A DNA stretch of 64,000 nt. It comes from Chitinophagales bacterium (GTDB lineage Bacteria; Bacteroidota; Bacteroidia; Chitinophagales; Chitinophagaceae). Made by a program: the position numbers and the translations under genes. The notes under the pieces are model-generated. The model was not told the origin of the DNA. It was given only the letters and a program-made list of their open reading frames with translations, and ran no database searches. Every line of letters starts with the position of its first letter. The first letter of the stretch is position 1. Below are positions 35,259 through 42,571 of this stretch, in pieces. Location: contig JACJXQ010000009.1 in assembly GCA_020636495.1 (NCBI GenBank), positions 124,001-188,000 on the forward strand. The letters run 5' to 3'.

Positions 35259-35936
35259 TTAAACTGTTATTGTTTGGCCAATGGCGGGTAGCAATAACTC
35301 CTTTCCTGCATCAGCAAATTTCTTTTGCGCCGCTTCCGGCACTATGGCTATAGGCGGCCATGTATTGTAATGTACGCCTATCACTTTGTTACATTGTATG
35401 AAATCAGCCGCTGTCACCGCATCGTCTGGATTCATGGTAAAGTGGCCGCCGATGGGCATAACGGCAAAATCCAGCTTGCCATAGCGTGGTATCAGCTGCA
35501 TATCCATGACCAGGCAGGTATCGCCAGTATAATGGAAACAGCCATCGGCAGTAGTGATCACAAAACCGGCGGGATTACCTCCATAGCTGCCGTCGGGCAG
35601 GCTGCTGCTGTGTGCCGCCGGTGTCATACGCACAGTGCCGAATTCGGCCTGCATCTGCCCCAGGTTCATACCCACTACATTCTCATAGCCTTGTTTGGCT
35701 ATCCAGTTGGTCACCTCCAGCATGCCAATAACAGGCGCGCCTGTGTTCTTTGCTATCGTCACGCAATCGGCTATATGGTCGCCATGACCATGCGACAGCA
35801 GAATGTAATCTGCCTCAATACTTTGAATATCAATGTTTTTTGCGTTGTCGTTGCCTGATATAAAGGGATCGAACGGGAGTTTCTTTCCCGCCGTTTCCAC
35901 CATAAAACAAGCATGTCCGTAATACGTAAATTGCAT
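35259..35936 (-). CDS. UPF0173 family metal-dependent hydrolase
   Basis: A 225-residue cytosolic MBL-fold protein: MQFTYYGHACFMVE, the canonical metal motif HGHGDH (LLSHGHGDHIAD), PAAHSS, HYTGDT and GVHYNTWP. The full length matches the UPF0173 family; the substrate is unknown. The frame stays open upstream to 36290, but family similarity starts at ATG 35936. That start has a Shine-Dalgarno-like AAGGAGA five bases ahead, uncommon in this phylum, and a TAnnTTTG box 39 bp upstream. Confidence 0.92.
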   Translation of the reverse strand: MQFTYYGHACFMVETAGKKLPFDPFISGNDNAKNIDIQSIEADYILLSHGHGDHIADCVTIAKNTGAPVIGMLEVTNWIAKQGYENVVGMNLGQMQAEFGTVRMTPAAHSSSLPDGSYGGNPAGFVITTADGCFHYTGDTCLVMDMQLIPRYGKLDFAVMPIGGHFTMNPDDAVTAADFIQCNKVIGVHYNTWPPIAIVPEAAQKKFADAGKELLLPAIGQTITV

Positions 35937-35954
35937 GATCTCCTTATATTTTGG

Positions 35955-35983
35955 CCCGTAGCCATACGGGTATAACAAAGTTA
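35955..35983 (-). promoter_or_regulatory. Promoter and 5' hairpin of the UPF0173 gene
   Basis: TAACTTTG on the minus strand at 35976-35983 is an exact -7 match. Just downstream, where the mRNA should begin, a 6-bp stem (CCCGTA/TACGGG, 35955-35970) with a 4-base loop would sit at the 5' end of the transcript. Confidence 0.5.
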
Positions 35984-36715
35984 ATGTCCTGCCCGCACAT
36001 TTCCGTGGAACATCGTGGAATGTGGAAAATAAGTGGCGCGGGGCAGTCAAAAGTATAAAGTGAAAACCTGAAACTGAGCAACACCTTAATACGGCAATTT
36101 TATTGCATGGCGTTTTGCCTGATATATAACTGTATTTGACCCGTGCTACCTGCCTGCTGCTGTTTTGTATCGTTTTGTTATGTTTTGTTAAGTAATTGCA
36201 GGGGGTATTCAGAAAAATATCTTCCCATTTGAAAATAAATGGCTGACTGTCAGCTATATGTGATTTTGTGTTATTTATGGTGATTTGCATGGTGGTGAGG
36301 GGTGATCTTTTGCTTTTATATATTATCTATTCTTACATTTTATTGTCTGAATCAGGATATACAGGATTTTCAGGACAAGGAGGATCTTATTGTGTTTCTC
36401 CAGTTCGTCCCTGCGGAGGATCAAGCAGTCTCGCGAATTGAGGGCTATATAGCAATGACCGGATCTTTCCCTGCACAAGCTGCCCCTTGCCTCAAAAGGA
36501 AGGGAGGAAGGTTTTTTATCACATCAAATATACAACAATTAGTAATTATTATGAAATTTTTATACTGTTTAATATAACATTTTCCGGGACTTATGGTAGG
36601 GGGGGGGAATGCATTACATTTATGGACTTCAGCAATAAAACTGAATTTATTTATAACCACCAAGAGAAAGGGAATAAGATATCTGTGCAGGATGATAATC
36701 TAATATGATGCAGTG

Positions 36716-36754
36716 ATATTGGAAGTTGTCCTTTTGGGGGACAACTTCCAATAT
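36716..36754 (-). terminator. Hairpin after the small lipoprotein gene
   Basis: 16-bp perfect stem (ATATTGGAAGTTGTCC at 36716-36731, complement at 36739-36754), 7-base loop, starting 3 bp past the stop of the 120-residue lipoprotein. There is no T tract, so termination strength is uncertain. Confidence 0.6.
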
Positions 36755-36757
36755 GCG

Positions 36758-37120
36758 CTACCTGATGAGCGTTACTTTACCTATGTGTTTACGTTTGTCA
36801 GTCAGCGGGCCGGCTTTATTTGCGTACCCCATATTACTAGAACCGTCTTTTTCTGCATAAACATAGTACTCTATTGGTTCGAGATTCGTAAAAGTCACTT
36901 GCCCATCAGCCCCAGTTTTTTGTGATCCATAGCTGCTTTTTCCGTGGACCTTGAATTCATCAAAAGTTTTATAGATCCGCACATCAGCACCTTCGACCAG
37001 CTCTTTGGTATTATATGATACGGTAAGGACAAGCGTTGTGCTTCCTGTTTCTTGCTTTGAGCATGCAGTCAATAACAAGCCAACAGCTAATACAGCGAAT
37101 AATATTTTTGCCTTTATCAT
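36758..37120 (-). CDS. Small lipoprotein with a prealbumin/SpaA-like beta-sandwich
   Basis: A 120-residue lipoprotein: lipobox LLLTACSK, then one domain with TTLVLTVSYNTKELVEGADV, KTGADGQVTFTNLEPIEYYV and a C-terminal GKVTLIR. The VxGAxV...T(G)xDGxVxFxNL pattern is that of carboxypeptidase-regulatory/Cna-B-like domains often found on Bacteroidota surface lipoproteins. It lies 16 bp after the 379-residue lipoprotein on the same strand, so the two are probably an operon. Confidence 0.8.
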   Translation of the reverse strand: MIKAKILFAVLAVGLLLTACSKQETGSTTLVLTVSYNTKELVEGADVRIYKTFDEFKVHGKSSYGSQKTGADGQVTFTNLEPIEYYVYAEKDGSSNMGYANKAGPLTDKRKHIGKVTLIR

Positions 37121-37136
37121 GAGTTAATTATTTTAG

Positions 37137-38276
37137 TTATTGTTTATAGAATGTAATGTTATAGACAGGAGTTTGAGTGTTCAAATTGCCCCTTATTTCA
37201 CTATGGAGGCCCATATACAACTGGCTTTGGTTTGTCAATACCACACTTTTCCACTGATCAATTTGTTCGTTACCGAAGTTAGCCAGGACATGTATCCATA
37301 TTGTACTTCCCGGAACCATGCTCTGATTTGTAGGCCGATCCGTGATCTCATATCCGCCGTTAATAATACTAAGTTCTCCTACAAAGTTATTGGTAATGCC
37401 GGCAGGAGGGGTTTCTGTTGAGGGAACTGAAGGGTCAAATACCTTCGTGTTTGCAATGTCCGGTGGAGCGGTGGTCATCGTATTCGATGCCGCAATGCCA
37501 ACGGTAATAACATTGTCTGACCAGAAATCGTACAGAGCTTGAAAGTTTGTTGTCGCAAACTTTTCTGCACCGTAACCAAAAATATTATTAGCGAAGCCGT
37601 TCTTAGCAACGCTATACTCTTGTCCACCTGTAACAATAACACCATCACAAGCTATATTTGAGATCCTGTAGTTTATCCACAGGTTCCTTCCTGCAGTCCC
37701 ATCTAGCGCACCCCAAAAGGCTGGCTGAGCAGGTAATACAAAATATACTTGCTTTTGCCCTGGCGCATCCAATGTGTAAATTCCATTAGCAGCCAGGTTT
37801 GCGGTAACGCCTTGTCCGCTATTGAAGTAATTTGTACCGCTACACAAAGTAATAACGTCACCGGCCTGCCCATTTCTCTTAATAGGAAAATCGTTGATCA
37901 GATCAACCCGGTTAATTATTGTTGATGGCCCCGCCCAGGAATAAGTATAGTATGGTATAACCGGATTCATGCCATACCACGAGAATAGGTTAGCATAACC
38001 TTTGCCATTGCACATTTCATCTGTTGACAAGTCTATAGCAACTGGCGCCGTCCAATGTGTTGGGGCGACAGTAGTGGAAAATGGTAGCCCGGAGTTAAAC
38101 GAGGGCTGTGAAAGTACAAAATCCATTACGCCGCCTAAGTCGTCGTAGGTACAATCGCGTATTACCTGGTAACCTTGAGGTTCAAGGTCTCCTAAGCTAA
38201 TGTCATCAGTTGGGGGGTGGCAACTTGCAAAAACTGCAAGATACAGTCCTAATAGTAATTTGATTCGTTTCATCAT
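37137..38276 (-). CDS. Predicted lipoprotein of unknown function (379 aa)
   Basis: Not recognised. It has a lipoprotein signal (LGLYLAVFASCHPP) and a long beta-rich, Asn/Thr/Gly-rich mature part with sparse cysteines (RDCTYDD, EMCNGKG, TLCSGTN, IACDGV). A repeated aromatic pattern (YYTYSWAGPS, ALYDFWSDNV) is present. There is no T9SS tail and no enzymatic motif visible. The gene lies beside a small lipoprotein and within the least gene-dense part of the window, consistent with accessory content. Confidence 0.75.
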   Translation of the reverse strand: MMKRIKLLLGLYLAVFASCHPPTDDISLGDLEPQGYQVIRDCTYDDLGGVMDFVLSQPSFNSGLPFSTTVAPTHWTAPVAIDLSTDEMCNGKGYANLFSWYGMNPVIPYYTYSWAGPSTIINRVDLINDFPIKRNGQAGDVITLCSGTNYFNSGQGVTANLAANGIYTLDAPGQKQVYFVLPAQPAFWGALDGTAGRNLWINYRISNIACDGVIVTGGQEYSVAKNGFANNIFGYGAEKFATTNFQALYDFWSDNVITVGIAASNTMTTAPPDIANTKVFDPSVPSTETPPAGITNNFVGELSIINGGYEITDRPTNQSMVPGSTIWIHVLANFGNEQIDQWKSVVLTNQSQLYMGLHSEIRGNLNTQTPVYNITFYKQ

Positions 38277-38620
38277 AGAAGTAAGTTTTTATTAATATAA
38301 AATTAGTATTTATGGCAAATAATTATAATCTCATTACGACTTTTAAAATATTTTTTATTAATATATAAAAGATTGTTTTATTGTATATTATTTTACATAT
38401 ATATACTTCCTATTTATGTTGAGGCCGTTTTGGGGGTATGAATTAGTTGCAGGTATTTGTTATAGACCCTTTCTGTTCCACATTTTCTGACGGGGTGTTG
38501 AACAGAAGATTTAATACCGCTCACAGAGTCGTAATAGAGATCTGTTTATATGCCAATTCAAGTAGTCGACGGATAAACTCAGGCTCATACAATTCCGTTT
38601 TTGCTGTATTTTTAACTGTT
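38277..38620. other. AT-rich divergent intergenic region
   Basis: 344 bp; bases 38290-38420 are strongly A/T-rich (runs such as TATTTTTTATTAATATATAA). It must contain divergent promoters for the lipoprotein pair and the BatD-N gene. I see no exact TAnnTTTG near either start and no reading frame with support. Confidence 0.5.
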
Positions 38621-39769
38621 ATGAAAAAACTACCCACGATCCTGTTGCTATTGACGACCTGTACTGCTTTTGCACAGGAACAGGTACTACAAGTGAAGGC
38701 AACGAGCCGTGTTGCCGCACTGAATGAAGAGTTACATATCAGCTATACGTATACGGGCTGTTGTGCCCAAAAATTCACCGCACCGGGCTTTGAGGGCTTT
38801 GAAATAGTAAGAGGCCCCATATACGGGCAACAAACCAACATGCACATGAAGAACGGCAAGGCAGCATATGATACCAGTGTAACCATATCGTATGACCTTA
38901 AACCGCTGAAGACGGGTAAGCAGACAATAGCCCCCGGCACAATGCGGAGTGGCAACGGCAAAACTTACACGTCGAAAAAACTGGACATAGAAGTACACAA
39001 AAACCTCCGCACTAACGAAAAGCGCATTGTATATAAAAGACTGGATGATTTTAACGTAGTAATGGAACTGGGCAAAAAGGCTGCTACTTTTACTTACATA
39101 GTAAGCACCGGGCCTGTTTACATGCAACAGGTGAAATATGATATGGGTGCTGATATTGATAAAATGACAAAGCAGGTAGCAGCACAAACCGGGGCTACTT
39201 ACCTTGGTACATATGAGTGGGGGAATTTCACACAAACAGGTGTGATCTATACTAAAGAGCAGACTGACCTGCAAAGGGATAGTATACCCAGGCTCTTCTT
39301 CGGTACTAACGACACCGCAGGCATCCGGCAAGCAATAGAAAAGCATTATGATATGCAAGCAGGAAAAAAGTATGCTACATGGATAACAAGATCTGAGGGG
39401 CGCACAGCACTGAATGAAGTGACAGACCTGACAGGATTGCACAAAGTGTACTATCATGCAGATGCATTGACCACATTGTTGCGTAAGAATAATATGGATG
39501 TAAACGAAGAGCGGCGAATAGTTGTGCGGGTTTCATTCGGCAGCAAAGAAAACATGGAGGCTTTTATTGCAGCTTCAGAGCAATCGGGTTATAAAAAACT
39601 GGAGGTGACCGGTGATGTGATGCAGAAACATGGCTACCATTTAATAGAAGTGTACCGGCAAACTAAACCCACAACAGAAAATATGGAAGCCATCGGCCTG
39701 GAAGTATGGAATACCGCAAACATTTACGACGGCAACTGGGTTTCTATGACGCTGAATAAAGCGGAGTAA
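38621..39769 (+). CDS. Exported BatD N-terminal-like protein with RraB-like C-terminal domain
   Basis: A 382-residue protein with a Sec signal (ILLLLTTCTAFAQ). Residues about 20-130 match the N-terminal beta-domain of BatD: VAALNEELHISYTYTG, FTAPGFEGFEIVRGP, YDLKPLKTGKQTIAPG. The middle part is unassigned. The last 85 residues (RRIVVRVSFGSKENMEAFIA, SGYKKLEV, then IYDGNWVSM) look like the RraB (RNase E inhibitor) fold, including the YDGW-like end. There are no transmembrane segments and no bat operon around. The frame is open from 38447, but the signal peptide fixes ATG 38621. Confidence 0.72.
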   Translation: MKKLPTILLLLTTCTAFAQEQVLQVKATSRVAALNEELHISYTYTGCCAQKFTAPGFEGFEIVRGPIYGQQTNMHMKNGKAAYDTSVTISYDLKPLKTGKQTIAPGTMRSGNGKTYTSKKLDIEVHKNLRTNEKRIVYKRLDDFNVVMELGKKAATFTYIVSTGPVYMQQVKYDMGADIDKMTKQVAAQTGATYLGTYEWGNFTQTGVIYTKEQTDLQRDSIPRLFFGTNDTAGIRQAIEKHYDMQAGKKYATWITRSEGRTALNEVTDLTGLHKVYYHADALTTLLRKNNMDVNEERRIVVRVSFGSKENMEAFIAASEQSGYKKLEVTGDVMQKHGYHLIEVYRQTKPTTENMEAIGLEVWNTANIYDGNWVSMTLNKAE

Positions 39770-40116
39770 GCTGTAAGTGTCTCCCCGCTGTCCTGAGTTT
39801 GCAACTCAGGATATATTGCATAATACCCTCTTTGCTATTGGCATTCCTTTCACAACAAGCAATCAATCATCTTTCAAGTACTGCGGATTGAGAATATGCT
39901 GTACATGAGCCCATCCCTGTCCCCTTAAGGGAAAGAGGGTCTGTTATTAAATGATTACATAAGCATCCTACTAATGAACTATGGTTCATTAATTACCGTT
40001 TGCAAAACGGGTTGTTTTTCATTATTCAAGATGCCCCTTGGACAACATAGATTATTTAACATATCTTTTCCTAACGTTTTACCCTTTCATCCCGTTATTA
40101 ACTGAAAATTATACTC
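39770..40116. other. Intergenic region with small hairpins
   Basis: 347 bp without a gene. It contains a 9-bp stem hairpin TCCTGAGTT/AACTCAGGA at 39791-39811 (loop TGC), a possible terminator for the gene before it, and a second short inverted repeat AATGAAC/GTTCATT at 39972-39989. Confidence 0.5.
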
Positions 40117-41397
40117 ATGAAACAAACACTTACAGCTATTACACTACTCTTCAGCTTAGCATGTCATGCGCAACCGGCCTTGCAGGAGGCCGACATCATT
40201 GTGAGGCATGCCAATATCATCACCATGAAAGACAGTGTACCGCTGCAAGACCAGTTGTTGTGCATAAAAGATAATCGCATCAGCTACATCGGCGCAGATA
40301 ATAAAAAGGCTATCTCTACCACTGCAAAAGTGATAGATGCAAAGGGCAGGTACCTGATGCCGGGCATGGCCGAGATGCATGTGCACCTGCCGGGTCCTGA
40401 TGAGATAAAACAGTTCCTGACGCTGAACCTGATGGGTGGCATAACAATGGTACGTGCCATGCGAGGCAGGGAAGAACAACTGGCCTATCGTGACATAAAA
40501 GACTATGCCATTCCGCATTTATATATCTCAACGCCCATCATCACACGTTTCACTCCGCTGGATGACCACAGTGCGGATAGCCTTGTGCAGGCGTATAAGC
40601 ATACAGGGTATGATTTCATCAAGTTTATAGATATAAAAGACAGCATATCGTTTGACAACCTGATGAAGTATGCCAACCAATATGAGCTGACCGTTTGCGG
40701 GCATACCCCCGGTAACGTTGCACTGGAGTATGTGCTGACCAGTGGTTTTAATTGTGTGGAACACTTGCAGGAATATGTAAAGGCCTACAAACAGGGACCT
40801 GAATATTTTAACAAGATACTCAGGCTTACAAAGGACAATCATGTATACCAGTCGCCAACGCTGGATTGGTATAGTGTGTATTTTCATCAATACTCCGAAG
40901 AAGTGCTAAAGAAAAGGGCCGGACTTGAATACATACCTGACAGTACTCAACTGCAATGGCACGAAGAGATAGCAGCAGCAAGAAACAAAATAGGAGATTC
41001 TGCATATAATGCTATACGTAGTGACTATGCTGCCATTGAAATAATAAAAACCGACATTGTAAAGCAGATGGCGCAGATGGGCATACCTTTACTTACAAGT
41101 CCCGAAGGTGGTGAGCAGTATATGGTGGCCGGCTATAACATGATAGAAGAGATGAAAAGGATGCAACAAGCAGGGCTGAGCAATTACGAGTTATTGCAAT
41201 GTGCTACCATTAATCCTGCAAAGTACATGCACCGTGATGGTGAAGTGGGTACACTGGAAGTAGGGAAAGAAGCAAGCATGATACTACTGGCAGGCAACCC
41301 GCTGAAAGAACTGGAAGCAATAACCCATGTAGATGCCGTACTGCTGGACAACAAAGTATATACACATGATGAGTTGCTGGCACAACTAAATAACTAA
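40117..41397 (+). CDS. Amidohydrolase superfamily protein, exported
   Basis: A 426-residue protein with a Sec signal (LLFSLACHAQ) and an imidazolonepropionase/prolidase-like amidohydrolase domain. Metal ligands His88 and His90 are in AEMHVHLPG, the carboxylated-Lys candidate is Lys169 in DFIKFIDI, and His196 (CGHTPG) and His216 (VEHLQEY) follow. The strand-8 position where the family has Asp (usually GTD) reads LLTSPEGG, with Ser328 in its place. This leaves activity in doubt or implies a different metal site. The C-terminal TINPAKYMHRDGEVGTLEVGK is family-typical. Confidence 0.85.
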   Translation: MKQTLTAITLLFSLACHAQPALQEADIIVRHANIITMKDSVPLQDQLLCIKDNRISYIGADNKKAISTTAKVIDAKGRYLMPGMAEMHVHLPGPDEIKQFLTLNLMGGITMVRAMRGREEQLAYRDIKDYAIPHLYISTPIITRFTPLDDHSADSLVQAYKHTGYDFIKFIDIKDSISFDNLMKYANQYELTVCGHTPGNVALEYVLTSGFNCVEHLQEYVKAYKQGPEYFNKILRLTKDNHVYQSPTLDWYSVYFHQYSEEVLKKRAGLEYIPDSTQLQWHEEIAAARNKIGDSAYNAIRSDYAAIEIIKTDIVKQMAQMGIPLLTSPEGGEQYMVAGYNMIEEMKRMQQAGLSNYELLQCATINPAKYMHRDGEVGTLEVGKEASMILLAGNPLKELEAITHVDAVLLDNKVYTHDELLAQLNN

Positions 41398-41431
41398 TAA
41401 CACCTGTAGTTTTGCGGCAACGAAAAAGTAG

Positions 41432-41439
41432 TATTTTTG
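41432..41439 (+). promoter_or_regulatory. -7 promoter element of the 278-residue lipoprotein gene
   Basis: TATTTTTG, an exact TAnnTTTG match, 7 bases before ATG 41447. A TTTTG ending at 41414 gives a -33 element at 17-bp spacing, close to the known arrangement. Confidence 0.6.
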
Positions 41440-41446
41440 AAAGACT

Positions 41447-42283
41447 ATGAAGAAGATACTTATCGCATTGTCGCTGATAGTTGCCTTTGCCGCCTGTGGC
41501 AGTGATAATGGCAACAAAACCAATGGCCCCTCGCCTATAGAGCTGCAAACAAGTTTTGCACCCAACATTAAGGGCGTATGGGTATTGACGGATTATGTAG
41601 ACGACCTGGGCAAAACAAAATCCCCCAAGGCATCTTCAGACAAACTACAGGGCATTGTTTCGATGGATATAGACCCTGAAATAGTTTCAGGAGATTCAGC
41701 CATTGTTTCTGCCAGCCTGAATAATCATGAGGGCTATACCTTTTACCTGATGTACCGGCAGGGGCAGGATGACAGATCGCTGGTAACGGCGCATACTGAC
41801 CCTGATAACAGCGACAACTTCTACGAGCTGGGTTATACCACCGAAAATGGTGAAAACATGGTAACGCTGAACCACTACGACAAGGACAAAAAACTACTGG
41901 ACAAAAGAACATTCACCAAAGTAACCGGCCCGCAAAGCGATAACGGAGAGCCTTACAGCCTTACTTACATGGCCAACAAAATATTATTCTCAGGCAGTTA
42001 CAGCGTTACCGATGAGCACGGCAAAACTACAGAAGCTACCTTCAGCGACGACGGACTGGTAAGCGGTATCGGTGACCATACTACTTATTATGTGTTCACC
42101 GATTTTATCGGTGATGAAGAGACCAACCTGGATGAGATGCTTTTTGACGAGCATACCAAAAACCAGAAGGGCTACATTTTTGAGATAAGCGGTGACACGA
42201 CAAGGCTGTACAGAGCCATGGAGAATGATGACCGCACACAACTTATTCGCGGGGAGCTGAAATATACTATGGTGAAGAAATAA
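41447..42283 (+). CDS. Predicted lipoprotein of unknown function (278 aa)
   Basis: Not recognised beyond a lipoprotein signal (LIVAFAACGSDN) and an acidic, Asp/Thr/Gly-rich mature domain. IKGVWVLTDYVDDLGKTK at the start resembles the opening strand of lipocalin/META-like 'copper-resistance NlpE-type' lipoproteins. The rest (MDIDPEIVSGDS, YFLM-type strands, KGYIFEISGDTTRLYR) suggests a beta-barrel of 8-10 strands. It has its own promoter 7 bp from the start. Confidence 0.78.
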   Translation: MKKILIALSLIVAFAACGSDNGNKTNGPSPIELQTSFAPNIKGVWVLTDYVDDLGKTKSPKASSDKLQGIVSMDIDPEIVSGDSAIVSASLNNHEGYTFYLMYRQGQDDRSLVTAHTDPDNSDNFYELGYTTENGENMVTLNHYDKDKKLLDKRTFTKVTGPQSDNGEPYSLTYMANKILFSGSYSVTDEHGKTTEATFSDDGLVSGIGDHTTYYVFTDFIGDEETNLDEMLFDEHTKNQKGYIFEISGDTTRLYRAMENDDRTQLIRGELKYTMVKK

Positions 42284-42378
42284 CACACAGCTAACAGTGG
42301 CCTGCCGCAATTGTGACGAACATCATAGGTATAGCGGGTAAAAATGACTTGATTTGTTCATCAACAAAATAGCATATC

Positions 42379-42564
42379 ATGAAACAGGCTACCAGAGCAG
42401 CGGCAAGACAATCATCAGCAGTGTATGGCTTCGGCTTTATTGGCGCTGTTATTTATTTCATTCAGCATGCCACCGGATTCTGGATGGGCGCACTGGGTAT
42501 TTTAAAAGCTATTGTATGGCCGGCCATACTGGTGTATAAGGCATTGGAATACTTTGCCATGTAG
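42379..42564 (+). CDS. Small inner-membrane protein (61 aa)
   Basis: A 61-residue protein with a basic N-terminus (MKQATRAAARQ) and two predicted membrane segments (YGFGFIGAVIYFIQHA and GALGILKAIVWPAILVYKAL). Similar short proteins with the YGxGxIGAxIYFIQHA...PAxLVYxAL pattern occur in many bacteria without known function. It stands alone, ending 7 bp from the convergent ABC transporter stop. Confidence 0.78.
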   Translation: MKQATRAAARQSSAVYGFGFIGAVIYFIQHATGFWMGALGILKAIVWPAILVYKALEYFAM

Positions 42565-42571
42565 CAAGGCA

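Larger units (their letters stand above)
35937..36757. other. 821-bp intergenic region with repeat-like remnants
   Basis: No convincing gene. It contains the UPF0173 promoter and a possible parS-like half site (36004-36012, CGTGGAACA, with another CGTGGAA at 36014-36020). One copy of TTTGTTAAGTAA lies at 36184-36195. A direct-repeat stretch of the type CAGGATATACAGGATTTTCAG lies around 36353-36375, followed by a 9-G homopolymer at 36599-36607. The CAGGAT-type stretch resembles degenerate intergenic repeats I recall from other Bacteroidota genomes. Confidence 0.5.

Noticed and set aside
35937..36290. N-terminal extension of the UPF0173 protein
   Set aside because: Family similarity starts at ATG 35936, which has its own promoter and Shine-Dalgarno; the extension covers these signals.
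36302..36577. 91-codon plus-strand frame
   Set aside because: Covers the CAGGAT repeat stretch and lacks any domain; more likely non-coding repeat remnant.
36599..36607. 9-G tract as phase-variation switch
   Set aside because: It lies in non-coding DNA over 150 bp from any gene and not within an evident promoter, so a switch role is not supported; kept only as part of the intergenic observation.
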